DNA of 64,000 bases from Dinochytrium kinnereticum (GCA_027604005.1 JADGJT010000004.1:90730-154729), one strand, 5' to 3'. Positions 48,683 through 62,818 are shown, counted from the stretch's first letter. A program made the numbers and translations. Notes: generated from the letters alone by a model not told the origin.

Positions 48683-49338
48683 ATGCCTGAGATTCAAAAG
48701 TCCGAAGAGGAGGTGAGCTCCCGGGGTGGATGAATTGCTGTTTGACCACTTTTCTGGCACTGACCATCCCTTCCCCTTCCCCTTTCCCAACGCCAACCCT
48801 CCATCAGTGGCGTGCTGTCCTTAATAAGGAGCAGTTCAGAGTCCTGCGAGAGAAAGGAACTGAGGCGCCTGGAACTGGAGAGTATGACCACCACTTTGAA
48901 CAAGGTGAGTGCTAGGGAAAACACATCGTCATCTCCTCCAGCCTCCGTGATCATTTAAAACTAACCGATTTATGCCCCAACAAAAGGTGTTTACAACTGC
49001 GCCGGTTGCAACACTCCTCTGTACAAGTCAACGACCAAATTCGATTCTGGCTGTGGATGGCCTGCCTTCTTTGACGCCATTCCTGGGGCTATTGCTAGAC
49101 ACGAGGACATTTCTCATGGGATGGTCCGTGTTGAGATCACCTGCGCCAAGTGCGGGGGCCACCTTGGGCACGTTTTTAAGGGCGAGGCGATTACCAAGAA
49201 ATATGACACCAATGAAAGGTATGAATGGCAAAGGGTTGTAGTATTAGCTTTATAAGTTATTGACCTTGTCTTTCCCCCTATTCTTTTTCGATATATAGGC
49301 ATTGCGTCAACTCGATTTCGCTGAACTTTTCAAAGTGA
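48683..49338 (+). CDS. Methionine-R-sulfoxide reductase B
   Basis: Reduces methionine-R-sulfoxide in oxidised proteins. Seen: zinc-binding CAGC and [12 protein letters not shown] pairs, [10 protein letters not shown], the block KFDSGCGWP and the catalytic region [10 protein letters not shown] with the resolving-type CVN cysteine. Four exons join in frame to about 135 residues: [58 protein letters not shown]. There is no selenocysteine-type feature: the catalytic residue is TGC (Cys). The N-terminus has no clear organelle signal, so a cytosolic enzyme is likely. Confidence 0.93.
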
Positions 49339-49728
49339 CTCCCAGACGCTAAGTATTGACCGTGGCTGATGCGCTTTCAACCGTTGGGAACTGTTACGCT
49401 GCAATATTGCGCGAACAACAAAGTCATTGTAATAAACACTCGTCACCCCCTCATACATCTTTCATCTGTTCGATGAGGCAAATTTATACTTCGATCTCAC
49501 AGACAGCGCCATGAGATGCCTTGGTTTTATTCATGTTAATCAAATTACATGTCAATAGAAAAATGAGGCTACGAAAAGGGAGGGTTTAAAGTATGAGAGA
49601 AAGAATCCGTATGCGAACACTCAAAAAAAATACAGAAACAAGAAACAAACGGAACAATGAATAGCAGTAATTATCCCACATGAGCTGAGCAGGCAGACAC
49701 AGCCTAAACAGCATTCAGGGAGGTCTCA
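49339..49728. other. Convergent intergenic region
   Basis: 3' ends of MsrB (plus) and the WW-domain gene (minus) face each other. AT-rich, with an AATAAA-like word (GTAATAAACA at about 49430) and A-runs near 49625. No coding frame supported. Confidence 0.5.
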
Positions 49729-50689
49729 TTACCAACAGTCATAACCATATCCAAATCCACCGTACCCATAACCAAAACCACCATATCCAAAGCCGCCATA
49801 CCCTCCGTAAAGCAATCCAGAGGCAGCAACACCAGCAGCCATCCCGACACCAAGAGGGAGCAATGGATCGTATCCATAAGGTCCATAGGGTCCATAAGGA
49901 ACACCCACACCCCCATATCCCATTGGCCCGACAAATCCAGGTCCGCCGATGAACCCAGGCCCATAACCTCCTCTCTCGACGATAACAGTAGTAGCAGGCT
50001 GCTGTTGCATAATCACCTGTTGCGGCTGGGTCTGGGGGACCATGGTCGGCCCCGTATACTGCTGTTGAGGGGGCGGAGGAGCATACTGCTGTTGGGGTGG
50101 AGGAGCATACTGCTGTGGCGGTGGGGCATGAGCAGGTGGAGGATGAGAAGGAGGTTGGTAGGTCCCAATTCTGTTGGCCATGTTGCTGGGCCTACTCGCT
50201 TCCATTGACCCACGCTCTTCCTCGGCTTGAAGCTTTTTGGCAAACGCCTCATCAGACTGAAGTTGGGCGATGCGGCGAGCATATGATTCGTCCGAGTGTG
50301 AGACGGAACTCTTTGTATCAGTGGTGGAGTACTTGGGAAGGCTAGATCCACGAGGGTCTTCCCATGAGGAGGTTCCAGAAGAGGTATCTGAGAAAGTGGT
50401 CGGGATTAGACATTATGGAGAGGAGCCTGGACATCCGCCACTCATGAGCAGAGAGCAGCTGGTCGTCGACTTCTACAGAGCTGATCTGCTCATCATCTTT
50501 TTCTTCGACATCATCGCAGCCAGAGATTCAACCTCCCACATCCCAACACTCACCCACATAAAACGGACGGTTAGTCTTTGGATCGTATCGCAGCACCCAT
50601 CCAGGAGGCAAAGGGTCAGACTGCAGCTGCCTCATCTGCTGCATATGCGATCCTTGCTGCTCATCGTCGAGCTCGATGAGGTTGGGCAT
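49729..50689 (-). CDS. WW-domain protein with Pro/Gln and Gly/Tyr-rich tail
   Basis: WW domain near residues 26-58: DPLPPGWVLRYDPKTNRPFYV then DTSSGTSSWEDPRG after an intron; both Trp residues of the fold are present. A helical segment follows (ESYARRIAQLQSDEAFAKKL QAEEE), which looks like a ubiquitin-interacting or short coiled helix. The tail has Pro/Gln/Tyr repeats (PPPQQYAPPPQQQYAPPPPQQQY) and then Gly/Tyr repeats (GYGGFGYGGFGYGYGG), with a hydrophobic Gly/Ala stretch (PLGVGMAAGVAASGLLYGGY). This resembles fungal WW proteins of the GYPP-type tail, but no specific function is known to me. Head to head with mL40 at a spacing of 126 bases. Confidence 0.85.
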
Positions 50690-50815
50690 TGACGGTGCCT
50701 CGGGAGTCAAAAGGTGGAGGACGGAGCAGAGTTCAAAAGCACAAGTCAAAAATTGTCGTCGGGGGCGTATTACTGCAGCACTTGACCGCCTCAAAAAAGA
50801 ACAAGAAAACCGAAA

Positions 50816-51280
50816 ATGCTCCAACGAGTCCAACGGTGCCTGGGCAGCCTGACGTCCATCCGCTCAGCATCACGGATAGCTGCGTCCTCAAGCTCACAGC
50901 CACGGCGTAAGGAGCAGGGCATCAGCGACAAGCGGTACAATGTCATCAAGGACATGCTCTACAAGCCGGACGCATCGAAGCCATCAAAGAAGATGACACA
51001 GGAGGAGTCCGATCGCCGCGAGATCATTGAGAGGGTCTGGTGTTTGACCAAGATCAAAGAGGCTCGTAGAATAGAGGAGGAGCTGTTGAGAAAGTACCGG
51101 TCGATGCGGCTGGCTATGGAGGAGCTCAAGAAGACAGACGAGCGGCTTTTTGCTGGGACTGGTGCTGTGATGGAGGGAGGGGAGGGAAGTGGGAAGATTG
51201 AGGCATTATTCCCCAGAAGATTGAAGGTTCCCACTGAGACTCCTCCCGTGGGAGGCTGGGAGTATGAGCGGAAGAACTGA
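50816..51280 (+). CDS. Mitochondrial ribosomal protein mL40 (MRPL28/MRPL40-like)
   Basis: A mitochondrial large-subunit ribosomal protein. One exon of 154 codons: N-terminal Arg/Ser-rich presequence (MLQRVQRCLGSLTSIRSASRIAASSS), then a helical region (IIERVWCLTKIKEARRIEEELLRKYRSMRLAMEEL), DERLFAGTG, and LKVPTETPPVGGWEYERK. The RLPTDTPP-type ending and the long helix match mL40. The presequence has no acidic residue in its first 25, as expected for import. It is intronless, unlike most neighbours. Confidence 0.75.
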   Translation: MLQRVQRCLGSLTSIRSASRIAASSSSQPRRKEQGISDKRYNVIKDMLYKPDASKPSKKMTQEESDRREIIERVWCLTKIKEARRIEEELLRKYRSMRLAMEELKKTDERLFAGTGAVMEGGEGSGKIEALFPRRLKVPTETPPVGGWEYERKN

Positions 51281-51571
51281 ACGGCTTCGGACTCCTGTGG
51301 TTTATCCTTGCATCAATTCCGTCTCTAGTATTCAGAAGCCTTTGATCGCAGCAATGTTAGGAGACCATTTTTATCGATGAATAATGGCGGCTTCGTTGAA
51401 ATGGCTGAATGAAAGCTCCCTTATACACTTCAAAATCATCAATCTGCGTATCTATTCAGAACCCCAAATCTGCATGAAGCGCAATATTATAAACTTTAAT
51501 GATGAGAAGCGAGGAATAGATGCAAGAATGGCTGTTGACAAATATAAACTGATTCCGTCGTGCTCTACATT

Positions 51572-52817
<1,246 letters not shown>

Positions 52818-53232
52818 TCTTGCAGGATCGTTTCCTCAAATTTAAAACTGAATGGCAGGAGGTGATCAGACTTGAAACCATGCAAACCCGCTTGCGACAG
52901 CCGCCACCATCAGCATCTTCCGGTGCAGTATCAGCCCCTCAGGCTTCAGGGCGACGGGCATCGACGGGACGGAAGCGCTGGTCACTCACCTTTTTTCCGG
53001 GGGGAAAGTTGTTTGTTAGCAGAAGATCGCCCTTTTCTGAAATTTTGGTGAAACTCCCAGCTGCTGCCGCTGAGCGCAAAGTGTTGTTGGTGTGCAAACA
53101 AATATTTACGTCTTTTCGGACATGACGAACAGCACCTCTTTCCTTTTGCGCTTTATCGCGCCGATTACCAGCAGCAGGCAATAATAATGACGGTGGTGAT
53201 GTGTGCGCTTTACTTTATTGCAGGTTACCGGC
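52818..53232. other. Intergenic region upstream of PP2A
   Basis: Between the PP2A start and the HPRT end, both on minus. The sequence has no frame of family likeness and no clear regulatory element that I can name; a GC-rich block lies at 52900-53000. Confidence 0.45.
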
Positions 53233-54208
53233 TCAATGCCCCTCCGACACAGCGTACTTTGCCTTGCCGACTTCAGAGATGACACAGATGTGGTCGAGGT
53301 CTCGGAACACCTCGTTGTAGTCGAGCGCATATCCGACGACGAAGAGGTCAGGGATGGCGAAACCAACGTAGTCGGGGCTAAGGGGAAAGGTTGGTCCGAG
53401 TTTGCACAAAAAAAAGGCTGCGAGGCAGAAAGAAGATAATTTGACTCACATGTAGTTGTTGCTGCGTGTGGTTTTCTTGAGAAGTAGAGAGACGACCTTG
53501 ATGCTGGCGGGCTCGTACTGGCGGAGACGGTTGATCAAAGCAACCATAGTCTGTCCAGAGTCGACAATGTCCTCGACAATCAAAAGGTCCTTTCCACGGA
53601 ACGCTGAAAGCTCCTCTTCAGACAAGGAGATCTTAACGTTGCCGGTGGATTGGTCATTCTCGTAGCTTTTAACCTTGATGAACTCAAACGAGAGGGGAAC
53701 TAAATGGAGAACGGTAAGTTTGAAGCTGGAAAAAACAAAGGTCATTCATTGCAGCATTCAACATTGAGCAATGAGGTAGTAGGGAAATGCAGCGTCTTGA
53801 GATATGACCAGGCAATCGAACCATTGATGAAGAAACAAACTCACTGGACTTATTGTTGGAGTTCTTGAGCTTCTTGAGGTTGGTCATGAGGTCGGCAAAG
53901 AAGACAGAGGCACCCTTCAAAACGCAGCAGGCAACAACGGGGTTGACACAGTCCTTGGCAATGTCATGGGCGAGCTTCTCAACGCGATCGCGGATGAGCC
54001 CGTGGGGGATCATGACCTAAATGCCGCATGCAAGGATGATGGATCTTTAGCAGCAGTCCTTGGGCTCAGACGATCCTTCCAAAACAGCCTGCAGCTTAAG
54101 GCAAACGCTCACCGAATCGACATCGTCCGAGTAGTGGGTGGGGATGAGGAAGTTGGAGAGAGGAACCGTCTGGCCCTCTTTGATGTCGATCCAGTTTGGG
54201 GAGGCCAT
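53233..54208 (-). CDS. HPRT1: Hypoxanthine-guanine phosphoribosyltransferase
   Basis: Purine salvage enzyme making IMP and GMP. Seen: [23 protein letters not shown], then [46 protein letters not shown] [16 protein letters not shown], the PRPP loop [25 protein letters not shown] and [22 protein letters not shown]...[11 protein letters not shown]. This is the animal-type HPRT with the flexible loop, not the shorter fungal Hpt1 form. Four exons; start at 54208, stop at 53233-53235. Gene symbol used for the family. Confidence 0.9.
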
Positions 54209-54594
54209 ACTGCAGTTTTCTGTATTTTTTTTTTTTCTTCGTTCTCCCAAATAGTGACAATTCAAGTCTATTTTTTGAAAAAAAACAAGCTGCCTGCTTT
54301 GGCGTCACGGACTACAAGCGATTACGGGTTTTCACCAATAATTATTATCATCATCTCTAATCATTTCTGCTCTCCTCCCTGCCTCTGGTCTCTACACCAT
54401 CTCGCTGACACTCAATAATGAACCTTGGCTTTGTAAATTGTTACAAATCGAAAATAAATAGTAACGATTACGCTGACAATACTTTGGTGACGATTTACTT
54501 CGTGTGCGTATGAAAAGACTAAATAATGTTTATGGAAGAATATAAAAAGACATTCTGGGAAGCCAATGTCAGCTGAAGACTTCATCCACTCCCC
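54209..54594. other. Intergenic region between HPRT and talin
   Basis: Upstream of HPRT and downstream of talin, both on minus. T- and A-runs (about 54225-54290) stand near the HPRT start; the rest is AT-rich with no coding frame. Confidence 0.45.
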
Positions 54595-57500
54595 TTAAAT
54601 CGCGCCTTTTGCGTCCCTCCCTGCCCCATCGTATCTCCCCTTCCTAACAGCAGCTAGCTTTGCCCTAGCCTTTTCTAACTCCTTCTCCATTTTCAGAATA
54701 GACACCTGAGCCTCCATTTCCAAGATCCTGGCTGTCGTAGTACCCCCTGGGCTCTGAACCTGGGCCGTGATCTGCTCTGTCTCTGTAAATGCAAGCGCCT
54801 CCTCCGATGCCTTCACAAGCTGATTCGTGGCATTCGTTACGCCCTTCCCGGCTGCTCTCAATCTTATTTGAGCTTGCGAGTTGGGGTCAGCCTTTGCTGT
54901 AGCTGCCGCGAGTAACTGAGCAGTAGACGCTGACACGGCTTTGGCTGAGGCAATTACACGTTCTCTTTGAAGGTTGCCCTTAACGGCTTGATTGGCCGAT
55001 TCGCATAAGTCTGAAGTGGCCACGGCTACCTGCTTGGCCGCCGATACCAGACCCTCATTCCACGTCCCATCCGAGTGATACATGTTGGCGTCACCATGGA
55101 CTCGGCCTTTTGCTGCAATCTCCCTTTGCGCGGCCGTCGCGGATCGAACGAGGGCCGCGGTTGCGGCGGCGATCGCTTTGGTGGCCTCAAAGATTTGCTC
55201 ATCAAAATTGAGGTCCTGGTTCGCTTCCTTAACTCTCTCTGGAGGCCTAAGAGAAGCTAGCTTACGGGATGCAGCCTCGATAGCCGCAGCCGCGTTAAGG
55301 AGCTCACGTTCGGCAATTACGTTAGGATCATTCGGATCAACATATCCTCCGGGAATGAGAACCTCGGCTGATGTGACGACCTCGTTGATGGCCACGACCA
55401 CCTCACGCGCTGACGTCTGGAGGTTCGACTTGTTTGCAGGGGAGTTGGACTCAATGACAAACTTCACACGGGTTAGAAGACCCTTAATGGACATTGCAGC
55501 ACGCTTCACCGCTTGAATCATCTCCATTCTCTTTTCCTCAGGTGCCTTATCAATCGCAGCTTTACCTGCCCTCGCAAGGTCTCCCACTTGCTTCCTCACA
55601 GCATTCGCAGCAGCAACAATCTCATCCTGCTTTCCACCAGCCGAAGACACCAGTGTCGCAGCAGTCGTAGCGAGTTGCTTGGCTAAGCTAGCTACTTCAT
55701 CTGGCAAGGCAGACCCCTGGGCAGGCTGATCCGACTCAAGGATCGTAGTGATCTCACCGATGTCAAAGATGGCACCCTCGACTGCGCGAGTGCCTCGTGT
55801 GGATTCGTCTGCGAGAAGTTTTGTAACCCGTACCAACTCAGCAAGAGCAGAAAACTCGCTTTTGACAGCGTCACCCATCTCACTCATTGCCGGGTCGTTC
55901 GTAGGCTTCCCATGGCACCTCGCTGCAGCTGCAATAAGATTTTGAAGGCTTTCCGCTACGGCCTTAGTGGCTCCCAGGAGCTGCTGCTGCATGTGTTTGT
56001 CTCCAGAAGTTACAGAGACGGCACCTAATCTAGCTGTATCCTTCAACGCGTCTAATGCCTTAAGAGACTGGGTAGCGACGTTTGCTAACTGATCTTGAGT
56101 TCCAGTCACTGCCGAGATAAATCCTTTAACGAGTTCTGTCAGAGTCTTTGTCGCATTTAGAAGGTTATCCTTGTGACGAGAAAACGAGTCCTTCGAGTCG
56201 ATTGGATCCAAATTCCCTGCCTGTGCAAATATATAAGTCGACTCAATGTCCGCGACCGTATCGTTGATATTACTAATGGTCTCCTGGCAAATGATGATAC
56301 CGCGAGATCCTTCTTTCGAGGCAATTATCAAGTTTGATACGTTGCTGCTCACTTCTCTTCCAGCCTGTCCAAGCTTTAGGCGACTGGCATGGTCCGCGGC
56401 ACTTTTCGCACTTGCCAATCGCATGGCCTCAATAAGCCGAATAGTGGATCCGCCAAGCTGACGAACTGCGTCAAACAACCCTTGCTTCACCTTCGCATCA
56501 TCCGTTCCCGCAACAGCCGTGCATGTGACGCCTAAAAGTGATTCATAAAGATCGCAGATCTTTCCTCCATACTCTCTGAACTTCTCAGGTGTCTTAGCCT
56601 TTGTAATTACGTCACCAACACGCTCCACAATCGTCTTTCCAAATGACTGCAGATCTCCAGCGCTAACTTGATAAGATTGAGAAGCTTTAACAGGAACACG
56701 AGCCTCGAGTGTGGCAATCAACCCTTCGATCTTCTCAACAGCCTTGCTGAATTCTCCCGAGTCGTCTCGAGATCCTTCGATAGTTGATACGAGCTTGTTT
56801 ACGGCTGACCGCACTATGGCACGTTCACCGGCGACTGTTCCTGCCATTGCTTCAGTTGGATTTCCTGTGTATTGCTTAACGGCTAGCATAAACGACTGTA
56901 TGCAATCGCTCAAGTGCTTGGCATCATTTAGAATACCAATTTGAGTGGTGATATCTGGAGAGTTAGAGGCGACTCCGATCGCCCAAGCAACACACTATTG
57001 AAACAAAATTTGGAATAAAGTCAATATTTTTTCCCCAATAACATTAGGTATAAATAAAATGAGGACGCATAACGTACCTGCTTAAAATTTCCGGGGAGCT
57101 CGGCGACAGTAGTTCCGAGGTGTCCAATATCATTCGTAGCTGATCTAGCAATTACGTCAATTAAGCTAGCAATCGCACGTGCGGTTTCAACTAAAGAGTC
57201 CTTGTGTGCTCCTGGAGCTGGTGCTAGATTATTGACGGTAGCATCCATAATAGCCGCATCGATTAGACCAATGTTATCCGTTATCTTCTGCAAAGCATCA
57301 TTACACTCTTTTTGGCCAGGCGCGCTATTGATAACAGTTGAGATAAGGCTCTGTACGGATTCCGTCACCGCCTTTGCCTCACTCGACATCAGCTGAAGGG
57401 TTGATTGGTCTTTGGGGTTAGAACAGACAAGTTTTGCCGAGTTCACAACATCCTGTACCGACCCAACTATAGCACGGTTAAGCTCAATGAGTGGTTTTTG

Positions 57501-60500
57501 AGCTTGCAATGCGGAAGGAGAGAGCTTTGCTGGTGTCCCTGCAAACTCGGGGCCAGTCGAAAAGTTCACGAGCTTATCAATTGCCTCTATTAACGGTCCA
57601 CAAGCCGTCTCAGCCTTAGACCGTGAACCTTCGTCCAGGCCGACGGCCAACTGCTTGATAACAGCAACGACGCCAGAAGTCTTCATGGCAACATCTTTTG
57701 CGGACGATATGAACATCTGACGGGAATTCTGGCTGAGGTTCGTGTTAGTCCCCGCGACCTTGCACGAGTTGCAAATGTTGGACGTGTTCTTAGCGATAGT
57801 CGCCGCGATTTCGAGAATCTGCTGTTGGGAGTTGGATGGGTCGATAAGCTTCTTCGACGCCTCCTTTATGTCGTAACCAGCATTCGCTAGTTCTGACTGA
57901 TCGATCACGGGAGGCACCGCCGGAACGGACGTCGAGTCGGATGTGCCGATCAGGTAGGCTGCCCTAACGTTACTCTCAGTCAGAGGAATGACCGCCTGGG
58001 AAGCGACTAAGAGATCCTGGGCCATTTTCTGTACATTCCCGGCTCTGGCGGCAGCAAGTACTCCGTTAAGAAGGCTGCACAGCTGTTTACCGGTCTCGTT
58101 CAGCTTGGAGACGCTCTCGCTAAAGGTAGATGAGGCTAGGGTCCCTTCGTTCACGGCATCTAGCCGAGTTGCAGCCGTAACTAACGTTCTCAACGCGTTG
58201 TTGCAGTCGTTATGGCCAGGGGCAGAAGCGGAGCAAACGTCAATAAGGCTGTTCAAAGCGTCACCTACACTTCTTGCTGCTGTCAAAAGGTCATTCCTTA
58301 TGCTATAAAAATGAATGAGATCCTGATATATACGCTTGTATCCTACCTAAGGTTTGATAGATCGCTTGCCGAAGCTTTGGCAGCAGACAGTAATAACTTT
58401 GACGCGTCCGCTATGGTTCCCGTGACAGATATCAGCTTTTCTCCGATAGTGCGATCACCACAGGCCTCGCCAAACTTTTCTGTTGCAGCAATAACCTTTT
58501 CAAAGGAGCTGCTAAAAGTATTCGCTCCATTCTGTAGCTCAATTAGGCTGCCTCGAACGGCAGAGCTCAGACCATTCGCAGCCATTGCTAAAGCACTGGC
58601 CGAAGCTTGTAACTTTGTCTGAGCAGTTGCGTAAGACTCCATCTTCACCGTTCCCGATCCCATTGACTCGATGTTCAAGGATTTCGCTCCTGACTCTACC
58701 TGCTTAATAGCCAGATCAAGATCTCTCTGACCAGGAAGGCAAAGCATAATCATGCCAACAGCTTCATTCGCGGAGGAAGCTAACGTCGCGAGATTTGATT
58801 TCTTGAATTCGGGATCATCTGACTGTACGGAAGTTTTGGCGGCAGAGATAAGAGCGGCGAGTGTACTCGCGATACCATTTGCAGCAGATTGCATACTGAA
58901 TTTCAAATCATCCTCCATACCGACGCCTTTCAGGGCACCTGCAGAATGAACCATGGACTGGAGCGCAGAGATAGCCTCGGTTGCAGCCACACCAGCCGTT
59001 TTCTCATCCCTCTGTATTGACGCGGAGGCAATAGCAGCAATGGATAACTGAATCTCCTTCGCGGTAGAAACGAGCTGCGCATGTGCTGCCTCAACGGAAA
59101 GAGGCTCTTGAGACACAACTCCAGCCACAATGCTAATACGACCAAACTCAATATCATTGCCTTGTAGCTCCTCCTGTATAGCCTCAGCAGTGCAGAGCGC
59201 GGATTCAAGTCGAAGTCCCGCACTAATCTCATCCGCTAGCCTGGAAACCTTCTCTAATTGATCAAGATCATTCTCAGCTAATTTAGCAAGATTCAAAATG
59301 TGAGACTGAGAGGCGGCCTCTCCTGCTGTGGGAGCTGCTACCTTTGCTGCGGAGACTAGTGCTTCAATGGCAGGAAGAAGCTGCCTTGCGGCTGAAATAA
59401 GGTTGCATTGGGCAACGATGTCGCTTGAGCTCGCGGTATGGGCTTTCAAAGCAGCACCAACTATAGGGGTCATTTCGTTCACCCTCTTGACCGCTTGATT
59501 CAACTGAATCTGAGAGGTCTGGTTTCTGTTCGAAGCGGCCGCGTTGCGAGCGGCAAGTATCAATTGGTTCTGAGAAGTAATAGTATCCTTAAGCGATTTG
59601 TTCAACCTCTGCAAAACATTAAACTGGAGCTGAGGGCCACAAGCCGAGGTGGCTGTGGCTTGAAGATCTTGGATAACCTTCTCAAGCTTTCCCCTTCGCT
59701 CCAGATCCGTCGGGTATCTAGCCGAGTCTTTTGCCGCCGCTACCATCTTTGAAGTCGCATCAGCTAAAGACTTTGCAGCAGTGAAAAGCCTGTCTTTCTC
59801 GTTTGCATCTTTCTTCTCTACCGCTGTCCTCTTGAGCGCATTCACGAATTGTGTGGCGCTGAGCGTTAAATCTTTTGCGGACGAGATAATTCCCTCGGTC
59901 GTCTCACAGTTGACTAACATGCTATCAACTGACACGATAACTTGCTGATAGTCGGTATCAAGTGGATCAGTTTCGATAGGGATACCGCTCTGACCGGCCT
60001 TCTCAATGAGCCGTGCAATCGCCTCTTCAACCTTTTGAACAGACTCTTTAAGCGCCTGTAGAAACCGAGGATTGGAACACGGACTAGAGGAATCTAACAA
60101 CATTCCCAAACCGTCTTTTATAACCACAGACGATTCCATAAGTTGATCGAGACACATCTGTATGGTAATTGTGGGAGACACTACCGTGGTGCAAGCAACG
60201 AGCTGATTCGCAGCTTCGGCCACAGCCTTTGCATCTGCCGCAACGGCAAGCTGCTCAGGCTGATCTTTCATCGTATCCGCTACCTTCTTGGCACACCCTA
60301 CTAACTCCGCTACTGATCTTGCTACAAACCTCGCGGCGTCAATTAGCTCGTTCTGGGTGTCCTCAGATACGTCTAAGCGGCCAATGAGGGTAAGTAGATC
60401 AGAAGCCATCACGGAGACGTCACGCGCGGCCGAGAACATCTGATCTTTTGATGCCTGACCCATGATAACTGGCTGCATTGCTTCCAGGTAATTAGCCGTG

Positions 60501-62818
60501 GCTTTTGCGAGATTTCTGGCCGCCTCAAGCAGGCTCTCCTTGTCGGACCCATCCTCCGTAAGAGCGGAAAGCATCTTCAACCCGTTGGACATATGCGACA
60601 AATTAGACGTAATGACGTTTACGGCGCTTCCAAGAATCTCATAATCCATCATCTCAACGTTACCGGTCGCATGGTTGATAATAGAGCCAGCGGAGGCGAG
60701 ATGTGAGGCGATCTGAGAAGAAACGGATTCTGCATTTGTATCAATCGTCTGCTGCTTCCAAAGCTGCGATGCGGAGTCGTTCCCAATAGGTGGTAGTTGA
60801 ATACCCACTTCGAGATCTGCGCTGGAGCTTATTACGATTGCAAGACCATTTCGGATAGACTGAAGAAGTGCCTGCTGCGCCCCTGATATTTCGGCGGTCT
60901 GAGCGTATGATACAGGGCTACCGAGCTGCGCTGTTTGAAACTGAGAGGTAGCCCTCGCGTACCCTGCTCTTGTAGAGTTAGCCGTCATAACAGTGCCGAC
61001 CTTAGACTCAACAGCCTGGCTCTTAAGGTTTGAGACTGTTCCAACATTGATTGCTTTTCCTGGTTTGATGTACTCTTCAACGGTGGTTTGTTCCTCTTCT
61101 TCCTCGTGAACTACCTTCTCCGCCTCTTTTTTCTTTTTTAAAATGATGTCGATGTAGCCGGCGATTTGCTGTGAGATTTGATCTCCTTCTGATGTTTGGA
61201 CGGTGTAATAAGCATCTTCGTAGTCTCCAAAATCCATGGTAAAGCTTATGAAAGAAAATATTAACGCTAAAAAGACTTTTTTTTTTCTTAAGTACCTATT
61301 GGCATTTGCGGCCCACCGCCTTAACTGAGTCAACTTCCACTCCTTTAAAATATCCTTAGAATCAATGTCTAGTCGGACCACACTCTGTTTTGTGATGCCA
61401 AGAAGCATATCAACGAGCTTATTTTTCTTAGGATGCTTCTCCTTGACCGCGAAAAAAGTAATCCCATAAGTTTTTAACGATCGACTAAGCTGAACATAAC
61501 GAAACTTTGCGTTTAGCTCGTTGAGTCCCTGAAGCTTTCCATGCTCCACACTAATTCGTTTGGGCAGATCCCTGCTATTACGATATTCGGGTGGGACGAA
61601 GTCTTTAAGCCTAAAATCACAAAATGGTTATTTATTAAAGAGAATTACGGTATCGAAGATTTATGTAGAAGGCAGCCATGATACTAACTTGATGAATCCT
61701 GGCTTGTGCTTATCTGGTTCAAAATTTCCAAATTGAACCTGGCACTGAATAGCGGCAAACTGGGCGGCCTCCTCCAGCGTACATGGATGCTTACCACTGG
61801 TAATCATGTCCTTGGCCTGATTGTAAAGCAGATTCAGCTGGATTGGGTCGTTTCGATCAATGTTCTGGTCAGTAAAGAAAAACTTCTTTTTCAATATCAC
61901 GCCGTCGGCGTCTCCTATGCCTTGCTCTCGAAGGGTTATTTCAGGATTCAGCCACCGAGCTTACGTTAATATTATTTTTTTGAAAAAAAAGGTGTTGTTT
62001 GTATTGTTAGGTGCTAGTGAGATTTATATATCTACCTACCTTCCTCCTCCATCGTCAGCTTCTTGCCTAGCGGTAGCAGCTTGTTAATTGGTGATATTGG
62101 CGAAGTAACTTTTTTGCTCTCCGGGACTCCATCCGTTGGGCTCAGGGGCCCATCCCGAACAAATGAATACTCCTCAGAGTTCTGAAGTCCTAAATTTACA
62201 AAAAAGAAAGTAAGCCCCACACCTTCATCATTACAAACTGAACAACTTACCAATCCTATCACAAACAACCTTTACAATAACTGTCACCGGTTGACTCTCA
62301 TCTACAAGAATTTGTTTCACGCTGTCATCCAGCGTCTTGACTTTAAGAACTCGATGTTTCTTTTTAAACTCGAGGTGGTCTCCAGATTTAAGGTCATAAA
62401 AGTCAAGAACTTTCGCGGAGGCCATCCACTTTCCAGTTTCCGGCCAGAACAGACCGTGGTCTGATCCACCTGCGCCGTCACCAAACTTTTCTCGTATCTC
62501 CTTGCATACTTCGTGGACTGACATATCCCCCGTAAGCTTTCATGGGATGGGAGATGCGATTAATTGTTGATGTAAAAATGAATAAAAAGATAACAAGCCC
62601 CCATCGCCCTCCGTCACTGAAGCATGTATGCTTAAATCTCTGAAAGGAAGTCGTAACTGCATAGGTAACTAGCACTGGCGCGGCTACCCAAACCCCGAAA
62701 CCTTTCAACGCCACAAGCCCAGAATTGCCCCCACATAAACAAAATCCACCACACCCACCTGCATGGTCTTTGTCGACCCCAGCTCAACGGCCGTCACTCT
62801 GATAGAAAGATGTGACAT
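54595..62818 (-). CDS. Talin (full-length, FERM head, rod and I/LWEQ actin-binding end)
   Basis: Talin links membrane receptors to actin. Seen: first exon MSHLSIRVTAVELGSTKTMQ spliced over about 235 bases to LTGDMSVHEVCKEIREKFGD (F0); F1/F2 region; F3 with GITFFAVKEKHPKKNKLV, WKLTQLRRWAAN, SFTMDFGDYEDAYYTVQT and AGYIDIILKKKK, the last nearly the same as animal talin. The R-W-A pair of F3 that binds integrin tails is kept. A rod of Ala-rich helical bundles follows (about 1,900 residues), and the I/LWEQ end holds NEGLVSAAKQVAVATSDLC and ILEMEAQVSILKMEKELEKAR, a final dimer-type helix. About seven exons with three very long ones; near 2,480 residues versus about 2,540 in animals, so it is whole. 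Sla2/HIP1 proteins share only the end and lack this head. Confidence 0.95.

Noticed and set aside
54595..56913. Idea that the I/LWEQ end is a Sla2/HIP1 gene separate from the FERM exons
   Set aside because: The rod repeats run continuously through in-frame exons from the FERM head to the I/LWEQ end, and no ANTH domain is present.
55075..60387. Plus-strand frames across talin
   Set aside because: Antisense shadows of Ala-rich helices, which leave the reverse frame open.
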